Source: Methanobacterium sp964452085
GTDB lineage: Archaea > Methanobacteriota > Methanobacteria > Methanobacteriales > Methanobacteriaceae
DNA: 64,000 nucleotides
Direction: 5' to 3'
Assembly: GCA_964452085.1 (NCBI GenBank)
Contig: CAYVKL010000002.1
Coordinates: 186,001-250,000 of the forward strand
Shown here: positions 50,493 through 60,181 of the stretch, piece by piece
Layout: each line of letters starts with the position of its first letter
Numbering within the stretch: the first letter of the stretch is position 1
Notes under the pieces: generated by a model
The model's input: the letters and a program-made list of their open reading frames with translations, nothing else
Database searches by the model: none
What the model was told of the DNA's origin: nothing
Program-made: the position numbers and the translations under genes

Positions 50493-51233
50493 TCAAGGCT
50501 TTATACAAACAAAAACTGGTCTGTCATTTGAATCTTCACTCCAGCGAAGATCATTATAGTCACTATAAATATGATTTTCAAAACCCAGTTGGGTTACGAT
50601 TTTTTCAACTTTCCTTGTGGAAAAAACACCAATCTGGTGCTGGTCAATTTCAAAATCCATGACCCCATTTTCTTTCACCAGAAAAACGAAATTAGCATTG
50701 AAAACTCCATCAGTGAGACGACTTTGAGATATTCTGGCCAACTGAAGATCTCCTTCCACTGCAGCATCAACAAACATCCTACCTTCTTCCCAGTTTTCAG
50801 TACAGAATCCCAAATCAAATATGAAGACCCCGCCCTCTTTTAAATGGTCGTAAAACAGTTTAATTGTTTTTTCAAGTTCGTCTAAGTTGGTGTGATAGTT
50901 GATGGCTGAAAAAAGGCAGATTATAACGTCAAATTCCCGGTCCAGATCCAGTTTTTTCATATCTCCTTGGATGAATTCCATTTCAGGAATTTTTTCCTGA
51001 GCAATATCAATCATATCCTGGTTAATATCAAACCCAGTCACGTTAAATGACTCTTGAAGGTATTTAGCGTGGTTACCCGTTCCACAAGCAACATCTAGAA
51101 GATCTACACCTTCTGATTTTTTAAATTGTTCTATAATTCTTTTTATAAATTCTGATTCACCTTCATAATCCATCCATTTATAGATGAGATCGTAATAACG
51201 GGCAAATTTACGGTAAAGTTCCTGTTCGGACAT
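50493..51233 (-). CDS. Class I SAM-dependent methyltransferase
   Basis: The 246-residue protein has the Rossmann-like methyltransferase fold. Motif I is VDLLDVACGTGNHAKYL at about residue 40; the acidic residue after strand 2 is in VTGFDIN; later come FIQGDMKKL, FDVIICLFSAINYH and GGVFIFDLGF. The C-terminal part is an extra beta-region. The substrate cannot be told from the sequence; relatives include small-molecule methylases. It starts 23 bases after the flavoprotein gene ends on the same strand, so they may be co-expressed. Confidence 0.85.
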   Translation of the reverse strand: MSEQELYRKFARYYDLIYKWMDYEGESEFIKRIIEQFKKSEGVDLLDVACGTGNHAKYLQESFNVTGFDINQDMIDIAQEKIPEMEFIQGDMKKLDLDREFDVIICLFSAINYHTNLDELEKTIKLFYDHLKEGGVFIFDLGFCTENWEEGRMFVDAAVEGDLQLARISQSRLTDGVFNANFVFLVKENGVMDFEIDQHQIGVFSTRKVEKIVTQLGFENHIYSDYNDLRWSEDSNDRPVFVCIKP

Positions 51234-51256
51234 ATAATCATTTTTTTTCTAATTGA

Positions 51257-51826
<570 letters not shown>

Positions 51827-51955
51827 AAAATTATCCTCCACACTTCAAATTATTTATTCCGTTTATCTGAACATATATTGTATATAATACTATTTTATGG
51901 ATTTTTGTAATTTGAATTGGTATAATTTTTCTTGCAACTTGATTAATACTGTGTA

Positions 51956-52735
51956 TTATCTGTCAATTATTCCCACCGGAGCTAAATATATGACAAATTC
52001 CTCTTCACCATCAACTCGCAGCAGGTCATCAATATATTCTTGGTCGTAAGCACCTATAGCACAGGTTCCAGCCCCAATTGCCTCAGAGGCCAGGTACATA
52101 TTTTGACCCACATGCCCGGCATCCATGGCTATTACTTTATGAGAGTCCAATCCGTAGCGCCATTCCATACGATATGGTATGGTAGTCCAGATAAAGGTTA
52201 CTGCAGATTTCCCGGCAAATATCTGGTTAAAAGTGCCTTTGATCATCTTCTCTGGTAGATTTGCATCCTTAAACTCCAGTATTAGTTCATGGGTTAATGG
52301 CAAGTAACGATATATTCCTTGCTCTAGTTTTTCTCCATTATCATCTATTTCCACATTAAAAACAGCCAGATATGTTTCCAGTGCATGCCTACAACCAGCA
52401 GATGGCACATTGCGGAAGGCATAGTCCCCTGCATTTATACGGATTCCCTGAGTTGCCCATAAAAGATAGGATAACTCCATCAAGGTAAGAGGTTCTGGAG
52501 TAAAGTTTCTTCTACTCTGGCGATTTTTAATTACTTTTGAAAGATTAGCATCATATATTTCATCCCAATTAGCATGAATCAGTTTTACTCGCTTAGAATC
52601 TGTAGAATATGGCTTTTGTATTGGTGGAGCTTTTTTACCCATACTCTGGTCAGTTTTGGAAAAATCGATGGTTTTCCTTACGGAATCTTTTAGAAAGTAG
52701 CGATATTGTTCTAGATTCAGATTATTTGACTTCAT
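51956..52735 (-). CDS. SagB/ThcOx-type nitroreductase-family oxidoreductase
   Basis: The 259-residue protein belongs to the nitroreductase superfamily, SagB/ThcOx branch, an FMN enzyme. Landmarks are the ROOT motif-like KNRQSRRNFTPEPLTLMELSYLLWATQG (in part) for FMN binding, AFRNVPSAGCRHALETYL, and DAGHVGQNMYLASEAIGAGTCAIGAYDQ. SagB dehydrogenases oxidise azolines in peptide natural products, but stand-alone members are widespread and no cyclodehydratase or precursor gene is seen here. The ATG at 52735 has GGGGAAGGGG just upstream; a TTG at 52750 is less likely. Confidence 0.88.
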   Translation of the reverse strand: MKSNNLNLEQYRYFLKDSVRKTIDFSKTDQSMGKKAPPIQKPYSTDSKRVKLIHANWDEIYDANLSKVIKNRQSRRNFTPEPLTLMELSYLLWATQGIRINAGDYAFRNVPSAGCRHALETYLAVFNVEIDDNGEKLEQGIYRYLPLTHELILEFKDANLPEKMIKGTFNQIFAGKSAVTFIWTTIPYRMEWRYGLDSHKVIAMDAGHVGQNMYLASEAIGAGTCAIGAYDQEYIDDLLRVDGEEEFVIYLAPVGIIDR

Positions 52736-52906
52736 TTTCCCCTTCCCCAATCATGTTCATTTTTTTTTATTCCTGTTTCCTTCCCCATTACTCATATTAT
52801 ATTTTATTTCAATTTTTATTTTTCATAAATCTTTATTTTTCATATTATCCTGAAATATTAAATGAAACCCGCATAACTTTTGATGTATAAATGTAAGTAA
52901 AATTAG

Positions 52907-53794
52907 TTATTCTTTTGATAATCCTTTAATAAATACCCCGATGCTCCGCAAAGATGCATCTGCTTCTGGCAGGTGGGAATAGAACATCTGCCAGGTGTGA
53001 AACATGCCCTGCCAGACCTCTAAATTTACTTTAACCTCTTTTTCCACTGCCTTATCTCTGAAACGGTTAACGTCACAAAGAAGAAGTTCCTTACTCCCAC
53101 TTTGGAGTAAAAGTGGTGGAAGTCCTTCTAAATCTCCATTTATTGGTGAAGCTAAAGGATTTTTAGGGTCTTGGCCCTGTAAATATAATTCTGTAAATTT
53201 TTCAAGGAACGGGTGATTGATCCAATCATTAACATCTTTTAAGTGTTTATATACAATTGGAAAGTTTAAATCCACCATTGGAGACATGCAAACAGCACAC
53301 AAAGGCAGTTCCATTTCCATTTTCTTCAAGGCAAGTAGGGATGACAGTACCAGGTTGCCTCCTGCAGATATTCCAGATATTACCAAGTCACCTGGCTGAA
53401 AGCCTTCATCAATTAACCATAAATAAGATGCTATGCAATCTTCCAATGCTTGAGGGAATGAATTTTCGGGCGCAAGGCTGTAATCAACACTAAAAACTGA
53501 AAAACCAGTATATTTGGATAATCTTTGGCACAAATCCTGATGACCATAAGTGGATCCCATATTAAAATTGCCTCCATGGAAAAATAAAACAACCTTTTGG
53601 GGACTACTTTTAGGGGTCACTATCCAGTAAGCAGGAACAGGGGCATCCTCCTCTTTTTGAATTTTTAGAGGTCCTTTGGAACTAAAAGAAATATAGAATT
53701 CATCAAATTTCCTCCGAAATGTTTCCAAATCATTTTCCTCTAAATTAAGCTGATTTTTTATTAGTTTAAGCACATCATCAACATTTGAAGCCAT
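52907..53794 (-). CDS. Alpha/beta hydrolase, HSL-type esterase
   Basis: The 295-residue protein is of the hormone-sensitive-lipase family of alpha/beta hydrolases. It has the oxyanion-hole HGGNFNMGS at about residue 75, the nucleophile elbow GISAGGNL at about 145, and an Asp and His pair near the C terminus, with the His in GMFHTWQMF. It would hydrolyse short-chain esters in the cytoplasm. The N-terminal 55 residues form a helical cap. It is isolated, with AT-rich spacers on both sides. The natural substrate is unknown. Confidence 0.88.
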   Translation of the reverse strand: MASNVDDVLKLIKNQLNLEENDLETFRRKFDEFYISFSSKGPLKIQKEEDAPVPAYWIVTPKSSPQKVVLFFHGGNFNMGSTYGHQDLCQRLSKYTGFSVFSVDYSLAPENSFPQALEDCIASYLWLIDEGFQPGDLVISGISAGGNLVLSSLLALKKMEMELPLCAVCMSPMVDLNFPIVYKHLKDVNDWINHPFLEKFTELYLQGQDPKNPLASPINGDLEGLPPLLLQSGSKELLLCDVNRFRDKAVEKEVKVNLEVWQGMFHTWQMFYSHLPEADASLRSIGVFIKGLSKE

Positions 53795-54138
53795 ATAATT
53801 TAACCCCCCTACAGGAATTTCATTAATATGGTTTATTACCCTTAAATTTAATATTAATTCTTGGATGTGATATTATTAAAATTATTTCAAATTCTTTGAC
53901 AATTTTCAGGTTATGGAGATAGAAAAAAAAGAAATGAATTATATATTTTGATGATAAATAATATTATAAGATTGATTGGTGTTTAAACTCAGAGTGATTA
54001 AAACTAGTGATTTGTCGTTTCGCTAACATTAATAAATTAATTCATGATTTAAATTAAAATAAGTTTGAATATTTAGTTAATACATAATTTGGGAACAGAT
54101 TTAAGTTAAATAAGTGATAATTGTTCTTGGGAGAGCTT
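53795..54138. other. Intergenic region, 344 bases
   Basis: This AT-rich divergent spacer lies between the esterase and response-regulator genes. It presumably holds both promoters; a TTAAATTTAATATTAATT-like stretch near 53842 may be the esterase TATA region. I see no open frame, RNA gene or strong palindrome. Confidence 0.4.
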
Positions 54139-54612
<474 letters not shown>

Positions 54613-54795
54613 TAAAATCAGTTTTATAATTTTTATAATTTAATATTTAAACCATTATTTTTTATATTTAATCTCTCACAACTTTTTGCAATTCTTTTCA
54701 CTTTGGTTAATTACTTTTTCTTAATTATTTAGTTAATTCTTTTCCCCTTTTTTTTGGAGTGATTGCCCCATATTCTGCTAATTAGTTCTTGACAT

Positions 54796-54884
54796 CTTAC
54801 ATGAGATTGTAAATGTAAGCGATTGTTAATTGAAATTTACATTTAGTAAAGTTTATATGACATTATGTAAAGTATTATTTACAT
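54796..54884 (+). promoter_or_regulatory. TTACAT/ATGTAA operator array and promoter of the DUF2178-HTH cassette
   Basis: Five half-sites of TTACAT or ATGTAA lie in 89 bases. CTTACAT (54796-54802) pairs with ATGTAAG (54813-54819). TTACAT recurs at 54837. ATGTAAA (54865-54871) and TTTACAT (54878-54884) form a perfect 7-bp inverted repeat with a six-base spacer. TATA-like GTTTATATGA (54851-54860) would place the transcript start near 54885, so the last palindrome lies between TATA and start. A repressor there would block polymerase. Confidence 0.6.
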
Positions 54885-54904
54885 GAGTCTTCAGGTGGAA
54901 TAAA

Positions 54905-55366
54905 ATGAATATTTATAAAATAAATAAAAAAACTATTTTCATTGTTTACGTTATTTTAGACACTTTATTAGTTGGATTAGGTATGGGTGTTCCATTTTTT
55001 TGCATATTATTCGGTTTTCCAGTGGGTTGGTATATTGCGAAAAGGTTAAAACTTTCTGGAAACGGTTTAAATCATATTTTGAGTGATGTTTTAAAGTATT
55101 CCATTATTACATCTTTTTTAACTTTATTATGGATGGCTTTTATTTGGGGGCAGGTGAGCATGATGCTCCTGGATCCTGCAGCTAACTTTGCAAATTTTGG
55201 AATCCCACTGATTCTTTATGACCCTAAAATAAGTTTTATCGGATGGATAATTCTCATGGTATTTATATCCCCATTTTTACAGCTACTTTGTACAATTTTC
55301 GCTTCTAATGTAGCTTTATGGATGTTGTCAAAAAATAAGATGCCTATCTTGACAGATAAAGGTTAG
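54905..55366 (+). CDS. Membrane protein of the DUF2178-HTH cassette
   Basis: The 153-residue protein has about four membrane helices, at about 8-30, 33-48, 65-90 and 115-143. The second is followed by a basic YIAKRLKLSG segment. I do not recognise the family. It is the first gene behind the TTACAT operator array; the DUF2178 gene begins 23 bases after it and a small HTH regulator follows. The grouping suggests that the three make one transcript. GGTGGAATAAA precedes the ATG. Confidence 0.65.
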   Translation: MNIYKINKKTIFIVYVILDTLLVGLGMGVPFFCILFGFPVGWYIAKRLKLSGNGLNHILSDVLKYSIITSFLTLLWMAFIWGQVSMMLLDPAANFANFGIPLILYDPKISFIGWIILMVFISPFLQLLCTIFASNVALWMLSKNKMPILTDKG

Positions 55367-55388
55367 TATGATGAAGAAGGTGAACTAA

Positions 55389-55832
55389 ATGAGCCAAAAG
55401 TCAGGAATTATTTTAAAAATACTTGCAATATTTGAATCTGGGTTATTTTTAAAAATACTCTCAGTTTTTATAACTGGTTTATGGGTTGCAGGGTTGATAT
55501 TGGGAAATCTCCTAATTATCTTAATGGCAATAATCCTTTTAATTGCATTAAGTATTGTTTTATATGTTCATAGGGATAATTTAAAGGAAATATTCCAAAA
55601 CGATAGCGAAGTCATTGTGGAAGATGAGAGAACTCAATTGATTAACGAAAAGGCCGCTACAATGACTTTTGGCATATTTGTGGCAATTACACTCTATGCG
55701 GGCATAATTATCATTGCCATGAGAAACAGTTATCCTCAGTTTTCCCAAGCAGGATATACAATGTTACTGGCAGCATTAATTTGTTTTATTCTCTACTTCA
55801 CTTCCCGTGCATACTACAGCAGAAAGTATTAA
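55389..55832 (+). CDS. DUF2178 membrane protein
   Basis: The 147-residue protein has about four membrane helices in two pairs. Between them lies a conserved cytoplasmic loop, VEDERTQLINEKAATMTFG, the hallmark of DUF2178. Such proteins often sit next to a very small HTH regulator, as here (55925-56113). The pair may sense a membrane or signal state. The first 20 residues (GIILKILAIFESGLFLKIL) are a hydrophobic repeat. The function is not known. Confidence 0.82.
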   Translation: MSQKSGIILKILAIFESGLFLKILSVFITGLWVAGLILGNLLIILMAIILLIALSIVLYVHRDNLKEIFQNDSEVIVEDERTQLINEKAATMTFGIFVAITLYAGIIIIAMRNSYPQFSQAGYTMLLAALICFILYFTSRAYYSRKY

Positions 55833-55924
55833 CCAATAAATGAAGATTAAGGTGGGTTCATGAAAAATTATCAGATTTTAAGAAAAATTGTTTTTTACTT
55901 AGTCAGAATGGGGTTATGATTTTC

Positions 55925-56113
55925 ATGAAGAATAAAATCAAGATACATCGGGCTATGCTAAATTTAACTCAAGAAGAACTTGCTAAAGAGGTTGGGGTAA
56001 CCAGACAGACTATTATTGCCATTGAAAAGGAAAAATATGATCCTTCTCTGGTTTTAGCTTTTAAAATTGCAAAATTCTTTAAAGTGCAGATTGAGGAGAT
56101 TTTTATCTACTAA
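55925..56113 (+). CDS. Small XRE/Cro-type HTH regulator
   Basis: The 62-residue protein is one helix-turn-helix domain: MLNLTQEELAKEVGVTRQTIIAIEKEKYDPSLVLAFKIAKFF, then VQIEEIFIY. It is the YozG-like minimal form often coupled to DUF2178 or DUF2975 membrane proteins. The ATG at 55925 follows ATGATTTTC; GTTATGATT contains an alternative ATG at 55916. It is the last gene of the cassette and probably binds the TTACAT/ATGTAA repeats upstream of 54905, giving autoregulation. That link is inference. Confidence 0.88.
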   Translation: MKNKIKIHRAMLNLTQEELAKEVGVTRQTIIAIEKEKYDPSLVLAFKIAKFFKVQIEEIFIY

Positions 56114-56269
56114 ATTGATCAATAAAAACTTTTAAAATTCAATAATTCTAATCATAAACAGCTTAATTCAAATTATAACTGCAATAAAATAAATAAATGA
56201 ATTAAATAAATAAGAAAATTGTATAGAAAATTTTTTTGAAAAAATAATTAAAGTAGAATGTTTTTAAAT

Positions 56270-56974
56270 CTAGAAAGATCCTCTTTTGTTGGGATCTGGA
56301 CTGCAGGAGCTTTTTGGTGCCAGTTTTTTGGCTTCCTTAAGTTTGACTCCCATTTTCTCAAGAACTGCTCTGCTGTCAACTTTGGTGTTTACACAACCAT
56401 CTCTGAGAAGGGGTACACCTTGTGGGGAGAATTTTGAAACCTTCATCATGGCCAGGTTAAGATCCTGGAAACAGGCCACTCCCAAAACCGCCTTGAATTT
56501 GTTTTGTTCCACTATTTTCTTTAGGAATGTTGAACCTGGGATTATAAACACGGTATAACCCATTTCTTCCCCTTTATTTTTCAAAACCCCAATCACGCAT
56601 CGGTTACAATTTTCACATACCAGACCCGATGCATCCAGTTTAGCTTCGCATTCTGTGTGTCGGAGACAGTGGGGTAAAACCAGAATGGTGTCTTTAGGTT
56701 CGATTTTTTTGAAATCTTTTTCATTAACCTTGTTTCGGACCTCAACACCAATATGATCCACAATTTTAGCATCCACACCTACGCTTTCTGAAAACTTTTT
56801 GAAAAGTCCATAAAACACGTCCATAGTGAATAAAAGTAGTTTAGGAAAAACTAAGCGGTCTTTTTCAATAAGCATGCGGCCTAAGATGAGCGTGACGGAT
56901 AATAGAATCAGAAGAAGGATTCCAGCCACAAAAACAACCTGGCCAAATATCTGGTAAAATTCGGAAATAGTCAT
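56270..56974 (-). CDS. DUF116 membrane-anchored cysteine-rich protein
   Basis: The 234-residue protein has one N-terminal membrane helix (about 10-35) and a soluble DUF116 domain. Cysteines recur as PHCLRHTECEAKL, LVCENCNRC, GVACFQDLN, and RDGCVNTK. Together they could bind an iron-sulfur cluster or other metals. The tail SSCSPDPNKRGSF adds one more. DUF116 is common in methanogens and anaerobic bacteria, in some cases next to methionyl-tRNA formyltransferase or lipoate genes; the function is unproven. It stands alone. Confidence 0.85.
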   Translation of the reverse strand: MTISEFYQIFGQVVFVAGILLLILLSVTLILGRMLIEKDRLVFPKLLLFTMDVFYGLFKKFSESVGVDAKIVDHIGVEVRNKVNEKDFKKIEPKDTILVLPHCLRHTECEAKLDASGLVCENCNRCVIGVLKNKGEEMGYTVFIIPGSTFLKKIVEQNKFKAVLGVACFQDLNLAMMKVSKFSPQGVPLLRDGCVNTKVDSRAVLEKMGVKLKEAKKLAPKSSCSPDPNKRGSF

Positions 56975-57165
56975 ATTAATCAGTTAGAGCATAGTCTTGT
57001 TGGTGAATTTCATATTAAAATATAAATAAATTCAGACATCAATTGAAACTTCAATTGTTTGATATAAATTTGTATAAATCATTTATCTATCATGTTATAT
57101 TAAACTGGTTATTAAATTAAAATTATTTTATCATAAAGTTAGAATATTATTTAAATGGGTTACTT

Positions 57166-57630
57166 TTAAAATTTATCAATTTTAAAGCTTTTTAGGGGTC
57201 CATGAATTTCAATATGACCTTCGAATGTTTGTATCTCAATTCCAGATAGTTCTTCACAGGCACATAATATATCTTGTTCTGGGTGGGTTCCAGGGGTTAT
57301 GTTACAATCCAGACGAACTTTATCACCACAACTGGCAACCATAGGGAGTCTTTTGGATGTTGGATGGTCTGAGGGCAGGACCACTAAAGGGGTTCCCAAA
57401 TCCCTCAATAAAAAAATCAACGATTTAATGCCTTTTTCTGCAAGAGGGCCTGAATTTAGGGCTGAAACTGCGACAATGTCTTGTGGTTCAAGGAAAAGCA
57501 CTATTTCTTCTTTATCTGGTGTGCCAATAAAAATATGTCCCTTTTTGGCGAATTTAGCCACACCCACGGTGCCTGTTTTTCCCTTTAAAAAAATTATTTC
57601 ATCATCTTTAAGGGTGATTCTTGTAACCAT
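57166..57630 (-). CDS. Conserved hypothetical protein, 154 residues
   Basis: I do not recognise this family. It is a soluble alpha/beta protein beginning MVTRITLKDDEIIFLKGKTG and carrying GTPDKEEIVLFLEPQDIVAVSALN, IFLLRDLGTPLVVLPSDHPTSKRL, and ITPGTHPEQDILCACEELSG. Four cysteines lie in the C-terminal third. The pattern of a lone PxDHPxSKR loop suggests a phosphate or nucleotide binder, but this is a guess. A small zinc ribbon gene lies upstream on the same strand after a gap of 123 bases. Codon use looks native. Confidence 0.6.
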   Translation of the reverse strand: MVTRITLKDDEIIFLKGKTGTVGVAKFAKKGHIFIGTPDKEEIVLFLEPQDIVAVSALNSGPLAEKGIKSLIFLLRDLGTPLVVLPSDHPTSKRLPMVASCGDKVRLDCNITPGTHPEQDILCACEELSGIEIQTFEGHIEIHGPLKSFKIDKF

Positions 57631-57753
57631 AATTAATCAAGTTTTTTTTAGTAATAAAATATCGGCACTATTTTGTCCAATATTAGCCTCATTTGTTTTA
57701 TTTATCCAATTTATCCAATATTAGGACAATTGCTTATTTAATTTCTATTATTA

Positions 57754-57906
<153 letters not shown>

Positions 57907-58082
57907 TATCAATCACCAATCATCTTATGTTTATGATTATTATTTAGTTTTTCGGATGAATGAGTAATTTAAAAAATTAGCCTCTTGAGAAATCATAGGA
58001 CATTATTTATTATATTAAATTCAATATAATAACACTTAAAAAATCTATAAACTTTATTAACAGAAACCATATTTCTATTGAG

Positions 58083-59156
58083 ATGGTGAGACTATTGAAA
58101 AACTTGATTTTTCCATTTTCAGCTATTGTTGGCCAAGAAAGAGTTAAAAAAGCCCTGGTATTAAATGCAATTAATCCTTCTATTGGTGGGGTATTGATTA
58201 AGGGTGATAAGGGAACTGGCAAGACAACTGCAGTTCGAGCATTAGCAGATCTTTTACCCCCATTAAAAGTTGTTAAAGGATGCCCATTCAACTGTGATCC
58301 CAGTGATCCTGAGTCACTATGTGATTCCTGCAAATCAGATGAATCAGAAGAGATCCTTGTTGAAGAAAAGACAATGCGAGTAGTGGAACTACCTCTGGGA
58401 GCCACAGAAGACCGAGTAGTAGGATCTATTAACATCGAAAAAGCTCTTAAAGAGGGGATGAAAGCATTAGAGCCAGGAATCCTTGCCGATGCCAACCGTA
58501 ACATCCTTTATGTCGATGAAATTAATCTCCTCGATGACAATCTAGTTGACGTGCTTTTGGATGCAGCAGCATATGGAATTAACACGGTGGAACGTGAAGG
58601 TATTTCTCTGGCACACCCTTCCAACTTTATATTGGTGGGAACCATGAATCCAGCTGAAGGAGAGCTTCGACCTCAATTATCAGATAGGATAGGTCTTCAA
58701 ATCTCTGTTCAGAGTATCATGGACATTGATGATCGTGTGAAAATAATGGAAAGAAGGGAAGTATTTGAAAAAGATCCAATTGCCTTCAGGAAAGAATTCC
58801 AGGATGATCAGGACCAGATACTGGAAAATATAATTCAAGCTCGGAAACAACTCCCTAAAGTAAATATTTCTCAGGAAATAATGAAAATAATCGCTCAAGT
58901 ATGTGTTGATATGGGGGTAGATGGTCATAGGGCAGATATTGCCATTCTTAAGACTTCTAAAACCCTCGCCGCATATTATAAACATGAAGAAGTTGAGCTT
59001 ATTGACGTAGAGGAGGCAGCTGCTCTTGTTCTAGGTGAAAGATTCCAACAAAAATCATTAAATCAGGATAAAATCAAAAAACAAATAGATAAGGCTGTAA
59101 ATGAAGTTTTACAGGAAAAAAATGGGGATGATAAAAAAAAGCCCCAAATCAAATAG
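58083..59156 (+). CDS. ChlI/BchI-like AAA+ ATPase (magnesium chelatase family)
   Basis: The 357-residue protein is the AAA+ subunit type of magnesium or cobalt chelatases. It has IKGDKGTGKTTAVRAL (Walker A) near residue 40, ILYVDEINLLDDNLVDVLLDAA (Walker B, in part) near 140, and GTMNPAEGELRPQLSDRIGL. A cysteine group, CPFNCDPSDPESLCDSCKS, lies near 60-80 and could bind zinc or a cluster. TTG at 58095 has GGTGAG upstream and is a good alternative start to ATG at 58083. The VWA protein follows after 23 bases. It would form hexameric rings that drive metal insertion or another remodelling task. Confidence 0.9.
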   Translation: MVRLLKNLIFPFSAIVGQERVKKALVLNAINPSIGGVLIKGDKGTGKTTAVRALADLLPPLKVVKGCPFNCDPSDPESLCDSCKSDESEEILVEEKTMRVVELPLGATEDRVVGSINIEKALKEGMKALEPGILADANRNILYVDEINLLDDNLVDVLLDAAAYGINTVEREGISLAHPSNFILVGTMNPAEGELRPQLSDRIGLQISVQSIMDIDDRVKIMERREVFEKDPIAFRKEFQDDQDQILENIIQARKQLPKVNISQEIMKIIAQVCVDMGVDGHRADIAILKTSKTLAAYYKHEEVELIDVEEAAALVLGERFQQKSLNQDKIKKQIDKAVNEVLQEKNGDDKKKPQIK

Positions 59157-59179
59157 AAAGTCAGGACAAAAAGAGGGGT

Positions 59180-60034
59180 ATGAAACTTAAAACCCTCAAA
59201 AAAGAAGAACAAAAAGTTGAAGCTCAAGAAGAAGAAGTGGACGTTAAAAAACTCCTTAAAATGAAAGGGAAAAAGAAAAATCGTCTTTATGGTAAGAGAG
59301 TGGATTCAAAGACTCAAAAAGGTCGTTACATTAAAAGTAAACTTCCTAAAGACTCTTATGGGGATGTTGCCATTGATGCAACTCTCAGAGCTGCTGCTTT
59401 GAGTTCTAATGGGGAAATAAAGGTTAAAAGTGAAGATTTACGTCATAAAATACGCAAACATGGTGCTAAAGCATCAATTGTCATGGTTGTGGATATTAGT
59501 GGATCAATGTTCTCTGATCGAAAAGCTAATAGATTAAAGGGTATATTAAACACGGTTATTGATGATGCAAACCGACACCAGGATAGAATAAGTGTAGTTG
59601 GATTTAAGGGAGATAAAGCAGAGATTATCATCCCCACCACCCGCAGGGCAACATCATACAGAGAGCAAGTTGATAATATTCAAGTTGGAGGAACAACACC
59701 ACTTGCTGCAGGATTGAAAAAAGGCTTTGAAATTCTGAAAAAAGAAAAATTAAAAGAGGAATTTATTCCTTTGATGCTCATACTCTCTGACGGAATGCCA
59801 AATGTAGGTATAGATGAGGGGCCTATGAAAGATGCCCTAAACATAGCAAGTAAAATTAAAGATAATGAGATTCACACCATTGTCATAAACTTTGAAAGAT
59901 CAGTTCGATATGGTCATGAAGTAAATATGGAACTGGCTCTGGCAGCAGGGGGGCGCTATTACGATATAGAAGAGTTGAAAAACCCGGGGCTGGCAGTTTC
60001 AAAAATATTAGACTATGAACGTGAAGATCTTTAA
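59180..60034 (+). CDS. VWA-domain protein, ChlD-like
   Basis: The 284-residue protein has a lysine- and glutamate-rich N terminus (about 1-60), then a von Willebrand A domain from about 95 to 280. The metal-ion site is DISGS at residues 105-109, the Thr in GGTTPLAAG near 173 and the Asp in LSDGMPN near 206. It lacks the N-terminal AAA-like domain of full ChlD (about 600-700 residues). It probably partners the adjacent ChlI-like ATPase in a chelatase or MoxR-like metallochaperone complex. The large subunit (CobN/ChlH) is not in the window. GAGGGGT is just upstream of the ATG. Confidence 0.88.
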   Translation: MKLKTLKKEEQKVEAQEEEVDVKKLLKMKGKKKNRLYGKRVDSKTQKGRYIKSKLPKDSYGDVAIDATLRAAALSSNGEIKVKSEDLRHKIRKHGAKASIVMVVDISGSMFSDRKANRLKGILNTVIDDANRHQDRISVVGFKGDKAEIIIPTTRRATSYREQVDNIQVGGTTPLAAGLKKGFEILKKEKLKEEFIPLMLILSDGMPNVGIDEGPMKDALNIASKIKDNEIHTIVINFERSVRYGHEVNMELALAAGGRYYDIEELKNPGLAVSKILDYEREDL

Positions 60035-60181
60035 TTTTATTTTTGCAGTATTATGTTTGCTTTAATTTTCATCCAAAAATATTTTCCATAAAATAAAATA
60101 TGAGTATTTACATATTCTAAACAAGAATCATATAACGCTAATTAGACATTTATTAAGAAATAATGGTTAAGTGTTGGGGAA

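Noticed and set aside
51956..52735. Azoline-forming peptide natural product cluster around the SagB-like gene
   Set aside because: No cyclodehydratase (YcaO) or short precursor peptide gene is in the neighbourhood.
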